This document shows, piece after piece, positions 34,001 through 45,839 of a DNA stretch of 64,000 nt (within the stretch, counting starts at the first letter, position 1; every line of letters starts with the position of its first letter). Made by a program: the position numbers and the translations under genes. Origin of the DNA: Azolla pinnata (Eukaryota > Streptophyta > Polypodiopsida > Salviniales > Salviniaceae). The notes beneath the pieces are model-generated. The model was not told where the DNA came from. It made no database searches and saw only the letters and a program-made list of their open reading frames with translations. The stretch is taken from assembly GCA_037176905.1 (NCBI GenBank), contig JBBBWG010020667.1, positions 1 through 64,000 of the forward strand, in the 5' to 3' direction.

Positions 34001-37000
34001 TTTAATGGCCTTCGCCATACACCCTCCCTCAAGAGTTTCTGATGAACTAAGAAAACCAGAAGCTGTGGTTGCATACGTTACCTTGGCTTTGTTAGATGAT
34101 AAAACTATATTTTATATATATATATAGACGAGAATGACATCAGATGTGCATAACCTAAATATAACTTTGTTATTTTGCCTGATGCATCAGGAAACAGAAA
34201 ATGGCATACTAAGAAAATACTCAGGTTAAGCTGAAGAAAAAAAAAAGACAACTGAAAAGCTATTATTCAACACTACCATGGCAACCGTTCTTGCTCCTTC
34301 ATAGGGAGGAAACGAGAAAATGGAGGGTAAGGGAATAACGGAGCTTATGGATAAAAATAATAGAAAGACAGTAAACTGATGCAAATACCTTCGGGTGTAT
34401 TTGCTAATCAAAACTATAAAAGAAAAGCATAAGTCTGGAATAAGGGTGAAATTTGGAAGCAAGCATTAAAAATTCCCAACCAGCAGAAACATGTTTACAG
34501 CAAGTAAATAAAATGAGATGTAAATGTGCATACAAACATGAAAAAGAAATCCAAATTTATGATTATCTAGTGTACGAATTGGATGATAGCTATTTTCTCC
34601 ATGTCTAGTCTACACAAGCAGCTCACACCCTCTCTGTTTCTGAAGAATGTCGTTTGGGATATTAGAGACTAAAACATTTTGGGTTAATGAACAGACTAAC
34701 CAAAGCAATGGGTACTAGACTCGAAATAATACATGTAAACTACCTAACATATGATACACCAACAATGTGTCTGTTAAGTATTTTAAAACCACTCTCCATT
34801 TTCAAAAATACTGAAAATATGAATTCTAAGGACAAAATACGAAGAATATATATTTGTTTAAAATCAGAAACTAATTTATTGACTTCAACTCATTTATATC
34901 TTTCTATTTTATACAAGTATGACATGATAAATGTACATGATAATCAAGGCACATTTCATTTCCGAATAATTTTCTAGGACAATTTATTTCTGTTTTTGAA
35001 AACATAAAATTTTTGTTAAATAAATAGAACACATGGAATATTCTCAAATTGCAATTCGAAAACAGAGAATGCAATAAACACATCCGGATATTCTAAAACA
35101 AATTTTATACATACATTCCACAGCCCTTAACAACTATGCTCCACATGAAGATTCCAGACCATTCCAAATACCTATTAACCACATATATACAATTAAAGTA
35201 TCTTGATTGTGAAGCCATAATTTAGGAAGAAAAGGCAATTCTTACCTAAAAGCTCACTACATGATTGCATTACATTTGGAATCTCGGCATAATTGACTTC
35301 GGAAACTCGAAACCACGGTCCTGGAGTGCAGGTACAATCAAATATATACAGCGAGAAGACGGATAACCTTCAAAATCTAGACTGACCTTTTCTTTGAGAC
35401 AGGCGAACAAAAAGGCAACGAGCATTCTGAGTCAATGAGAAAAAGGATCCTGTCACATAAAGTGGTTGACACGGTAAAAAGACAAAATGACACAGGTATA
35501 AAGAAACCCATAACTCTGAAGCAGAAGGAGAAGGTCTCACGAAGCCTGAAATTACACCTAGAAATGTCATCTCCTCTTCACTGAATAAGCAGGAATCGTG
35601 CTCCAAAACTGCCTTTAAAACATATGTAAAATTCTGCAAATACTTAATCGAGGCAGAATTTTCTCTTTCATTTCTAGCAGCTACAATTTCTTGAATCTTC
35701 TGCCACGTCTGTTCAAGGAATTCAGAATCTTCCATATTGCATCCCAGATCTCTTTTTTCACATTGGAGCCTAATGGGAACTGGTTCTGAAAGCTTCTCCG
35801 GAACTCGTAAGATTATACCCTGTAAAAACAAATCATGTTGAAGCTAAAAAACTATAAACAAACAAAGATTTGGTAGAATGACGTCCATACTCATGCAATA
35901 CGTGAAGGCAATAAAAGAATAAAGGTTTCGGGAGAAACACATACATACACATCACATAATAATGGTGTAGACCATAAACGAGACTGCTGACATTAGATTT
36001 GTGACGCCAATATGCTTCAGAAATATCCATAATTTTCAAATAGATCAAACAAGTAAACTAATAGTGGTCATAAAACACTATACCTGGATATCGAATAAGC
36101 ATCGGTCCAAAATGCATGAAAAAAGGGAGGCAACCGTGCGTGGAAGATGACCAATTGTGCGATTACTTTTATTTTCTTTGCTGACAATCTGAGAATATGT
36201 ACACTTACGAGTTAGATGCATCAACTTTTCTTATTTTCTTTCACATGGGCAATGTGCAAACGAATCAAACCTTAATAGCATTTTGATCTTTGACATTTTC
36301 TGGCTCTCTAATAGCACATATCAGCATGTTCTCATGAATTTCCGTATGCTGATTGAACTTCCTGCCAACAATAACTGTGTCTAAAATGTACACTCCATTA
36401 TTCTCATAAATACTTTGATTTTCAACCGTCTTAGCTGATTCTGTGCATAACTTGGGAGATTTTTCTTCTTGGGGATGATTATTTACACCATCTATGAATT
36501 CAGCCTTATTTGCTTCTTTGTACAGTTCTAAAACATTCTCGTCCTGAACATGACCGCTGGGACCATTATATTTATGTATCTGCGGCTGATGTAATGCATC
36601 TGTTTTGAGATGGCAATCACAATTGCATTGGTCGATTGCGAAGATATTCTTCTTCTCCTCTGATCTCGTTATCAAGTCGTGATTCAGACTAATAACATTT
36701 TCTGAATCTGTTGTATCCAGAATGGGAATCCTGTCACTCTGATCCAAAATATATTCACTTCTTGTTATTTGAAAAGATGCCGAGGTAACATCCACCTTCA
36801 TTTTCTTGCTTATGCAAACACTTTCCTTATCTTCATTCAATGTTTTGGCTTTGCATGGAAGTGTTCCTTTAGTAAAATGTGATAAAGTTGACTGGTTGGA
36901 CTTAGATTTTGGTTTTTTTTCCAGAAGACATAAATCTGCACAAAGCAAACAAATTTGAGCCATAAAGGAGCCCAAACCTCTTCCTTAAAAACCAGCTGTC

Positions 37001-37756
37001 ATCAAGACCCTTTACGATTTGTCCAACATAATAAGTAGTTTCTCACTTACCAAGATGAATGTTGATGGACTGATCGTCTCCTTTGACATCTTTACCACAT
37101 ACAGGGCATTTAACCCAGGTTGTAACAGGTCCTTCGCTAGTTCTAACATAAATTTGGCTCGAAGTTAAATCCTCCATGGCTCGTTTTTCCACTTCATAGA
37201 AAGGGATACTCTCATGTACTCCATTGAAAGACCCGAATGCAGATTCCAGCCCATTCTGCAACCACAAAAGTATTTCAGGTCAATTGATAATCGACATGAT
37301 TCGTTATTACTATGCCAAAGCTCTCAAATTACATATTTCCGATAATTGTCTAGCCAATGAGTCGCATATCAAGAACCAAAACATTAGATTGCATGATGCA
37401 AGAACCGCCGAGAATGAAGTGTACATGGCAAGGACACAAGAATGGCCCAAGAGAAAAAACAATTCGGTGGAACACATGGGTAAAGGGCTTAATTATTGAA
37501 GTCTCGAAATCCAGGAGCAAAACAATCTAAAAGAAAGGCTGCAGTTTTTTTTTTCCGGGACGAAACCATTCTAAGGAAGGATGCAGCGAGGAATACCGAA
37601 AGCGATCCAATAGATTCTGCATCAGGGAATATCAGGAGGGGACGCAATGAATCCTACCTCATGGGGGGCCGAGTTGGAGAGCGACAAGGACGATGCAGGC
37701 TTCAAACGGCGGCGTGGACGCACCAAACGGGCCAGCGTTTCGTGACCCCGCAACAT
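31007..37756 (-). CDS. FAN1: FAN1 structure-specific nuclease (UBZ, HIRAN, VRR-NUC), fifteen exons
   Basis: Exons (5' to 3'): 37658-37756, 37051-37255, 36271-36935, 36084-36188, 35558-35819, 35387-35449, 35246-35320, 33935-34062, 33524-33627, 33367-33457, 33135-33275, 32831-33057, 32482-32755, 32164-32400, 31007-31507. All phases agree and the product is 1058 residues, like animal FAN1. The start M-L-R-G-H-E-T-L-A-R-L-V is the usual plant FAN1 start. A UBZ4 zinc finger has C83, C86, H100, C104. A HIRAN domain covers about 283-358 across exons 3-4. The C-terminal VRR-NUC (PD-(D/E)XK) core is intact: E863 in G-V-H-S-E-S, D984 in G-M-P-D-L-L-L-W, E1021 and K1023 in V-E-V-K-G-P-R-D. FAN1 cuts branched and cross-linked DNA in the nucleus during interstrand cross-link repair. 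The exon 5/6 and 13/14 borders are the least certain; the exon 13 donor is a weak GTTGTA. Telobox hexamers lie just upstream of the start. Confidence 0.93.
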
Positions 37757-40736
37757 TCCCGGGGAGCAGGAAGGCGTAGGGTTAGGGTTAGGGTTAGGGT
37801 TAGGAATCTGCTAGCATGTAGAGAAGAAGATCCACGTTTACGTATGGAGGCTAGGCTCGGTTTGGTTCATCTAGGTTCGGTTACGCTAGGCTCGGTTAAG
37901 CTAGGCTCGGTTCGGTTCGGTTTGCTCAGGTTTTCAAATGTTAGTTGGTTTGGTTCGGTTTGAGGATTGGTAAGGTTCGGTTTTAATGACTCGCAAACTT
38001 AGGTTTGGTTTCATCAAGGGTTCACTACTTGGGTTCGGTTCGGTTCGGTTCCAAATGTTTGTCCATTCGGTTCGTCTTTTGTTCGGTTGAACAGTTTCAG
38101 AGTTTGGTTCGGTTTACGCTCCGAACGGCCTTTCCGAGTTTGTCGTTCCCCGAACCTGGCCCTGGCCGATTCCCAGTGTTGCCTGTCAGTCTCTAGAGGT
38201 GTCGATATTTGCTCTGAACCTGCACCATTCATTACAGGCAACTAAGCCAGCCGTTTCTCTCGCCCTGAGTTTCAAAATCCAAACTTTCTTGTGCCATTGC
38301 ATAGCTTGCTCTTTTGCGGTTCGAGTCAAGCCAAAAAACTCGGAAATCCGATATCGCACGAGGGAGCTATGAGCTTTTTTTGGTGAAGCCTGGTCCTGGT
38401 CGTCCAGTGGGAGAACTGTTCGCACTGTTAACGGCGCATGCTTGGAACTGGAAGCCGAGCCTCGTGGGGACCTAAATGAGTAGGCCATCGAGAGGAGAGA
38501 TCGTGGACAACTTTCACACCTTGACGTATTTCAACCGCATGATTGAAATGCCATCCACCGATTGCGACGAATCATCGCTAGGGCACTGCTTAACCCATCT
38601 CCTCCTCCCTCTTTGCTAGTATTTCAATGTGATGATGTGGGAGATCGAATCAGCTGCGGAAATGGGCGGTGTCGAACAAAAGTGGACAACAGAATGGGGA
38701 CAAGGACTTACAATCAGTAAATATAATCCTCGGAACCTCAACCTTCGAAAGCCCACATAATGCAACGAGACTAGTGGGTCGAGCACTCGTTAAGATTCTT
38801 TGTCAATTACCGCTTTACCTGTCGACGACGGCGCATATTGAACGACTTTGTGGGCATTGGCAACAAACATGATAGGCCGATGTGAAAACCCCTCTTCTTC
38901 AAGCTTTACAAGGAAATCAATCTCCATTCCTCTTATGTTGTCTGTATACAAGTATGGTTTGTAAGAGAATGACTAAAAGCTCATTTTTCCATACATTAGA
39001 ACGCCCTTGAGCTTTCAAGAATTGGGCATTTTTTGACCTTCAGGTTAAAAATCTAGCTTTTGGGTGTAATGTGTTCGATGAGATTATTCCTGTGAGGAGT
39101 TTGAGTCACAATTTAGATTGATTTGCCAGAACGTGTATGCTAGTCAACCAAGCCGTATTGTTTGATCTTTGGTTTATATCAAATGCAACTTCATGCCTTG
39201 CTTTAAACCATCGCAGTGGTTCTGTTCTCTGGAAATTTTAGCTACTGTGAGAGCACAACACCACCACACAATCGAATGAAATCTCTAGATGTATCAATCC
39301 TCTGTTTTTGGAGGCATCTAACCTTACCTTAGTGGAACAATTATAAGAGACGATTAAGAGTGTCAGAATCAGATATCAAACCGTAGTTTGCCAATCAGAT
39401 ATCTAAAGATAAGTTTCATTACATGCCAATGTTATCGGCCAGGTACTAACCCATGCAATGATACGAACGGCTAAGTCAATTTTTTCCTTTGTGCTTACCG
39501 TAGCGAGTGTGAGGGACAAAACATCTGATCCAATGCAATGGACCAAGAATAGGCATTGTTCTCAAAAAGCAGTAGTACATGTTCCATTCTAGAATGTGGA
39601 TGGTAAGGAATCCAAATCCAACGACTTTACCCCAATGGTAGCAAGAATCGGAAAAGGCAAGGAGCATCTTTGAAATCAGCTCAACGATCCATGCCAAGAG
39701 AAATGCGCAGCTTTGAGGCGCTTGCTTGCGATTAGGGGACGACGAAGCGTGATCATCGCAAGCGAGGCCGACCAAAGAAGCGATAACAAGGTCCCCACGA
39801 TTCCCATTTGAAGGAATCGTAGGCATGTTTAGTAGCATTTCGAAGAAGAACCTGTCGGCCCACAACGAGGTTCATATTCGATCGCGATCCGTGTGTTGCT
39901 TGCAGTCGCACTACGGATCATGGAGCACATAATGCGGATCGAATCACTTTTTTCCTCCTTGGATTTCGATCAAATCATCGACAATCAATCAGCAATGGTT
40001 CCGATCGAATAATAATCCACATGTATATATATGTTCTTATTTGACGAATCCATCTCGATGCAGATGTTGGGGCCTCGAAAGGCATTTGGAAACTCGATTA
40101 TTACAAACGGTTTGATAACTCGTTGGATCAACTAGGGTGTGATCTCCCTCTCTCTCCTTCTCTATACATACATACAGACTAACTGACTTGACGAACCTCC
40201 GGTGAGATCTTCGATCTCAACAGGGTTCTTGTTAAAAACGGCACCGAAAAAAAGAAAAAACAACTAGTATGTACTCATCCAAGCGCAGATCGATGCAGGG
40301 ATCAGCTCCAAAGCTTCTGTGGAGTGAGACTCGGTGGCAAGACGGATTGTAATGCACGCTTTTCCTCACCTGAGCAAATCCAGCAGGAAAGAAGACAATG
40401 TCAAATCTTTGGAAACAAAGCTCGAATCCCACCATCATGCGATCGCTCGTGCAACACAGACTTGCTCTAAATCTATAGGATCCCAACGTGGGAACTACTA
40501 CGCGTCCGGTGATTCTCGCCGAAACATTGGTTTGCAGACGAAGCCCACACGTGTTCGGATTTCGTTCCGAAGACGAACCTAGCATGTCAGCGATTGAGAT
40601 CTGACGCAATTCGAGAGTCGAAGCACAGGGAGGAAGGAAGCAGAGAGAGAGATCATGGGACGGAGCGTCGTTCGGGAAGATTTGCCCGACCCAGGATTGC
40701 AGTAGGGTGCAGAAGTGTCTGCCATGTAGAGCCCAC
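37757..40736. other. spacer upstream of FAN1 and downstream of the DUF688-type gene
   Basis: From 37850 to 38120 it is a degenerate GGTTCGGTT-type tandem tract (TAGGCTCGGTT, GGTTCGGTTTGG). A 129-codon minus-strand open frame at 39476-39865 has no recognisable domain, and its codons look like the surrounding non-coding DNA, so I do not call it a gene. The remainder shows nothing recognisable. Confidence 0.55.
37776..37804 (+). promoter_or_regulatory. TTAGGG hexamer tract about 20 bp upstream of the FAN1 start codon
   Basis: Four hexamers; on the FAN1 strand they read CCCTAA and so contain telobox motifs. Telobox elements near transcription starts of plant replication, ribosome and repair genes are known to bind TRB-type factors. 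That this one regulates FAN1 is inference. Confidence 0.5.
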
Positions 40737-41093
40737 TTACCAGAGGTCGATGTTGAACGGGCTCGATCCGTTCCTGGTCGAGCTCCGGGGGATCCTGTCG
40801 AGGTGAAGGCGGAACGAGACGGAGCCAGAGCGGATGGACACGACGGCGGCGCTCTCGCCGTCGTCGTCGGCGTCGGCGGCGACGTCGCGGGCCTCCTTCT
40901 GCTGGTTGAAGAGGTAGGTCGCGAGCGAAGGCGACCAGATGTCGGCGCCGCCAGAGTTGGCGGCGGCGGCTTTCTTACCGTTAGCAGCAGTCAGGCTGAC
41001 CTTGCGCACGACGATGTCCTTGATTCGGACGAAATGGGCGGGGTTGAGCACGTGATGCGGAAGAGGATTGGCCAGCTTCTTACGGCCGCCGCC

Positions 41094-41124
<31 letters not shown>

Positions 41125-42759
41125 GCTGCTTCTTCTGGCGACTGGCTTCCGCGGCCCGGGCCGAGGTCAAGGATCCATGGCGATGCCGATGCCGATGAAT
41201 TCGCTGACGCGACGTCGACGCTCGTTGTCGATCGCTTCGGTGGTTTCGGCGCCGTTCTCGGTGAGGTCAATTTGATCATCCTACCCAACCTGTTCCTCAG
41301 CTTCACCATGGACAATATGCTCATTGTTGCTTCCTCTGTCCTACCACTCCCGGCAGACATGTCACCACCATGACCATGACCATGACCATGACCATGATCA
41401 CCATGACCATGACCATGATCACCATGACCATCACCATCACCATGACCATCACCATCACCACCACCATCACCATCACCACCATCACCACCATCACCATCAC
41501 CACCACTATCACCACCACCATCACCATCACCACCACCATGACCATCACCACCACCAACACCTGTATGGCTCTGTGATCCACCAAGCTTGGAGGTTGTACT
41601 TGTCATGGCAGATGATGCCTCCATGGCTTCCTGCCCCTGCCGCCTGCTTCTTCCACCATCCAACTGCCCACCATCACCACCACCATCATCATCATCATCC
41701 TCCTCGCTACGGCCACCATCGCCATCTGGCTCTCTTCTGCCGTGGATTGCATCAGACGCATCCATGGAGAGGGCCGGTCCGTCCATCCCGGAGCCGGAGC
41801 ATGCAGGCAGGGCGCGGGGGGAAGGCGGCTGGCTCTCGTCGAACTTGATGCTGCACATCCAGGCGTCAGGCGAAGGAGGGGGAGGAGTGGGGAGGCGAGG
41901 CTCGGAGAACAGCAGCAGGCGCTCATTCCCGCGCAGGCGGAGGAGATCGACGCTGTGAAGCCACGCATCGACCCGGGCGGCGCTCAGCGTCTCTTCTGGG
42001 AGCGGGGAAGAAGAAGAAGGAGAAGGAGAAGAAGAAGAAGAAGAAGAGCCGAGCAAGCGAGGCCCGGTGTGGTCGAAGAAGAAGCGCTGGTTGGGCACAG
42101 CAGGAGCAGGCTCGGGGGCGCGAGGCTCGGTGGGGCTAGGCTCGGTGGGACTAGGCTCGGTGTGGTGGTGGTGGTGGTGGAGAAGGAAGTGGCTACTACT
42201 ACTCCAAGCGCTTTGGAAGAGGGACTTGCAGAGATGGAGGAGCTTATGATGGGCCTCGACGCATTTGATCTCGCCGCCGTCGTCATCATTGTTGTCGAGG
42301 ATCGAGCCGCCGTCGCCGTCGCCGTCGGGGCCACGGATGGCCGGTTTCACACTGGGGCCTTGCCCGAGGATCCGGCGCGCGGCGGCCACGGCCGCGGAGC
42401 TGCCCGTCCCAATCCGCGACGCCGCCGAGCCCGCCGACATCGACTTGCACAACCTCACGAGCCCGCGGTTCGTGGGCAGCTTCCATGACGCGCACCGCCT
42501 CTGCCGCCTGTGCACGACGAGCAGGGACGCGGACGACGACGACGACGACGGCGGCAGCTGCGCCTGGCCCAGCTTCGGCTTCGGCTTCTCCGCCTGCGGC
42601 ATCGCGAGCTTCGGGGGCAGCCTCAACGAGTGCGACGGCGGCGGGTCGGCGTCGGGGAAGAGCGGCAGCTGCCGCCACGCCGAGATGGCCGACTTCCCGG
42701 GCGCCTCCTCCCACACGAACGGCACGCACGACGTGCCGCCATCCCCCGATCCCACGCTC

Positions 42760-42791
<32 letters not shown>

Positions 42792-43295
42792 GGTGGTGTT
42801 GTTGGTGGTGTTGTTGGTGGTGTTGCTGGCGCCAGCGCCCTTCTTCCCGGGGTTGTCGACGACAACGTTGTTGTCGCGCCGCAGGCTCGTGGTCGCGCCG
42901 GGGGAGCCGGACGGCGAGTGTGAAACCGGCGAGTGTGAAACCGGCGAGTGTGAAACCGGCGAGTGTGAAACCGGTGGCGAGCGAGGCAAGGAGAGCGTGG
43001 GCGACATGTAGCGCGGCGGCCCTCTACTGTGATCCGAGCCCCATGACAACGACGACGACGACAGCGAGCTCGACGCGCCGCCGGCCGAGCTGAAGAAGTC
43101 GGGCGGGGAATGGAGCTGGGGGGTCACCGGCTCCGGCGCGAGATCGTCGCTCTCTTCCGTCGAGCTGCTTTCGGATGACGACAGTGTATCAGATCGGCGA
43201 TGCTGGTAAGGATCTGTCGGTACCATGGTTCCTGGGGCCAATGACACCTTCAGCAGCCCCAGGCTCGTCTTCTGGGACACGTCTCGGCCTCCCAT
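40737..43295 (-). CDS. DUF688-type plant protein with Gly/Asp/His repeat, intronless
   Basis: One frame of 852 codons from ATG at 43295 to the stop at 40737. The landmark is S-C-V-P-F-V-W-E-E-A-P-G-K near residue 190, the hallmark of the plant DUF688 (hydroxyproline-rich-like) family, whose function is unknown. The rest is mostly low complexity. Four copies of V-S-H-S-P come from a 15-bp repeat at 42913-42970. Asn/Thr runs come from 42765-42830. A Gly/Asp/His domain of about 65 residues (578-642; encoded by CCATCA/CCATGA hexamers at 41369-41560) reads as GDGHGGGDGD-like units ending in GHGDHGHGHG. A run of Thr is encoded by (TTG)n at 41098-41127. Conserved-looking islands remain between them, for example M-V-K-L-R-N-R-L-G-R-M-I-K-L and the C-terminal S-P-F-N-I-D-L-W. 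Length well above typical members is explained by these expansions. Confidence 0.78.
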
Positions 43296-45095
43296 GGTGC
43301 TTGGCTAAGCTAGAGAGCTCGAAAACTTTGGGCCCGTGCTCGTTTTTATACGCCCGTGCTCACATCTCGATGCGAACGATACCGCACCCGTTGTGTGTTC
43401 ACACCCACGCCATCGGACACAAGAACCGAGCGTTTGCCGCTAATTGGTCGCAAGATTCTCTTTCTCCCGTCAGTCACCTGGTGAGACTTTCTAGAACCCA
43501 CTCGAGCCTCTTTCCAGAAGAAAAAAACCGGCCGGTTATCCCCATGGATGGACAGGCATTGCCCGCCCATATACCATTTGCCGTGATGCGAATATTCACG
43601 TTGCATTCAAGGGCATCGTGGTGAAATGGCGGATCGCTCGAGACAAGGAGAGCTGAACCGACTCGCTTTGACAATTGGAGGCAAAATGAGTGTTTAGCAC
43701 TCATCTCTCTCGGATCGGCACCGATGAATAATTCTCCTTGTCGTTGGATCGGGATGGGATCGGATTCGAGCCCAAGCCTGTGGATGTGCATGAACACTAT
43801 TCTCGCTCATAAATGAGACAATCGGCTTCAGAAACCCCCCCCAATTCCCTTCCATCATTCCGCTCTTCAAATGTCGACAAGATGTAACTTCTTCTCATTT
43901 ATAGCCGCATCACAGCGCCAAGGAGCGGAAAATATTTGCTGTTGTTGAGCACTTTCACAAGGCGTAATTTGGACAACAAATTTGTCGGCAAAACATAAGG
44001 CTGAAGCTGCCGTTGAATTTCCTTTGAATCTAAACTCTTAGGCTGACCTTTAATCTATTGAAATACATGTTCAACTTGTGGAGCACTAGGAACACTCCTA
44101 GTGGAACTAGAAATCTCTCAACCTCGCAAATTCCGAATTCAAGTAGAGTGTGCTATTAAGATGTGTGTATGTGTATGTGTGGAAATTTTGATGCATGAAA
44201 TTATCATGAGCTTAATTATAATAGACATAGAATAATAGAAAACTTGAAGTTGGGAGAAATTACAAAGAACAAGAAAAATATAATGCCAAGAACGTAACTG
44301 GATAAAAGCCAAATTTAGAGTTAAAATATAAGTTAATAAGTCGATCGCATCTGCATTCTCGTCCTAAGAGTTGGGCGGCTTCTTTTAAGTTCAAAACAAT
44401 AACTATGTATAAAGCAAAATGTAAAATCTTCCAAGAAAAAAGTACGACCGCAAGCTATTATACAAGACAAGCTAAAGAAAAGTGAGCTAAATTATATCAA
44501 AAAGAAAAGAGTAGTTTAAATTATGAGCAATAAGAAGTTCAAAAGCTTCGTTACATTATATTTAAGTGATATAGTTATGGTGAGATTTGTTAAGCTTTAA
44601 TAATTTGTTATTTATTTTCAGTTTTACTTTTTCGATAATAATGTTTATCACATTTTAATGTAAATTTATTTTGATGTTATATGCGGTGGTAAGGGAGAGA
44701 AGGTTCAAGAAAATGTAAAGACAAAAAAAGGAACAAGAAAATAATAAAATAATTAAAAATAAATAAAATCTACTAGAGAACGATAATTACAAGAGAGTTC
44801 TAAAGACCAATGTTAAATTGGAATGATTCGGTACTAGTTAAAATACTTGTCTATTTATATTGATTTTATGCATAATTGCCACTTGTCTTGCATGCATTGT
44901 TGTCATTTGGTGGCACCAATGACTTGTGATTAGAGCAAACAGTGCAAGGTTTTTTTTAATGTTAATATGACCTTAATTTAATAAATTAGTAAACCATAAT
45001 TTAATAAATTAGTAAACTATAATTTAATATTTATTTGATCAAATAAAATAATTTAACGGATAATATTTTAACATTTATTTGTAAAGGTCATGTGT

Positions 45096-45131
<36 letters not shown>

Positions 45132-45839
45132 ATTTATATTGCTACTCATGGTAACCTCTTTTTTTTTCTCTTTAATTTCCTTATAGTTGTTTATTAATTA
45201 TCTTAAATATAATTAACTAACAGACACACACACACCTATACGATAATATCAAAAGATGTCAAATGTAAGAGAAAGATAGTCATACCAGGTAAGCCGGTCC
45301 AATTAACGCACTATGACACCAACCAAGATGTACAAGAACAAAATGTATGAGAAAAAGACATGTATAATAAAAAAAGAAACAACACGAATGACTACATGGT
45401 AAGAGAAAAACTAGGGAAAGAAACGAAAAGAATTAAGAAGGGCAAGGGAGAAATATAAAAAAAGAAATGAGGAAGAAGAGAGAAACAACTAGAGAGCATT
45501 AGGACCAAAGAGCAAGAAACAAGCGATTGAGTTCGAAGAAATAAAACAAAGAAGAGAGGAATGATGAGAGGAACAAATGAAAACATAAGGGAATATCATG
45601 TTAACCAATCAAAGTGTTTAGAGTGTACAAAGATTGTGTAGTGTAAAATGTATAAGAAATTAGAAGAATTGAAAAGGCGCATATAATTGTAATTATCAGG
45701 AAACCAAAAAGATGACCATAAGAGCCTATATAATCCGATGGACCTTCCTCAATTTCATATAACCAAATTGTCTATATATACCTTCCTCAATGAACACAAT
45801 TTGAATTATACAAGTTCGTAGGGTCTGCTTAGGAGCCTA
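43296..45839. other. AT-rich spacer between the DUF688-type gene and copia fossil 2
   Basis: The first ~500 bp hold the DUF688-type gene promoter. From 44000 on the sequence is AT-rich with an (AT)n run at about 45100-45126 and purine-rich AAGAGAA stretches (45350-45560). No gene seen. Confidence 0.6.

Noticed and set aside
39476-39865. 129-codon minus-strand open frame
   Set aside because: No recognisable domain, no plausible splice partners, and surrounding DNA has the same composition.
41324-41848. Plus-strand His/Asp-rich open frame
   Set aside because: Antisense of the Gly/Asp/His tract in the DUF688-type gene; only the minus-strand frame continues into conserved sequence on both sides.
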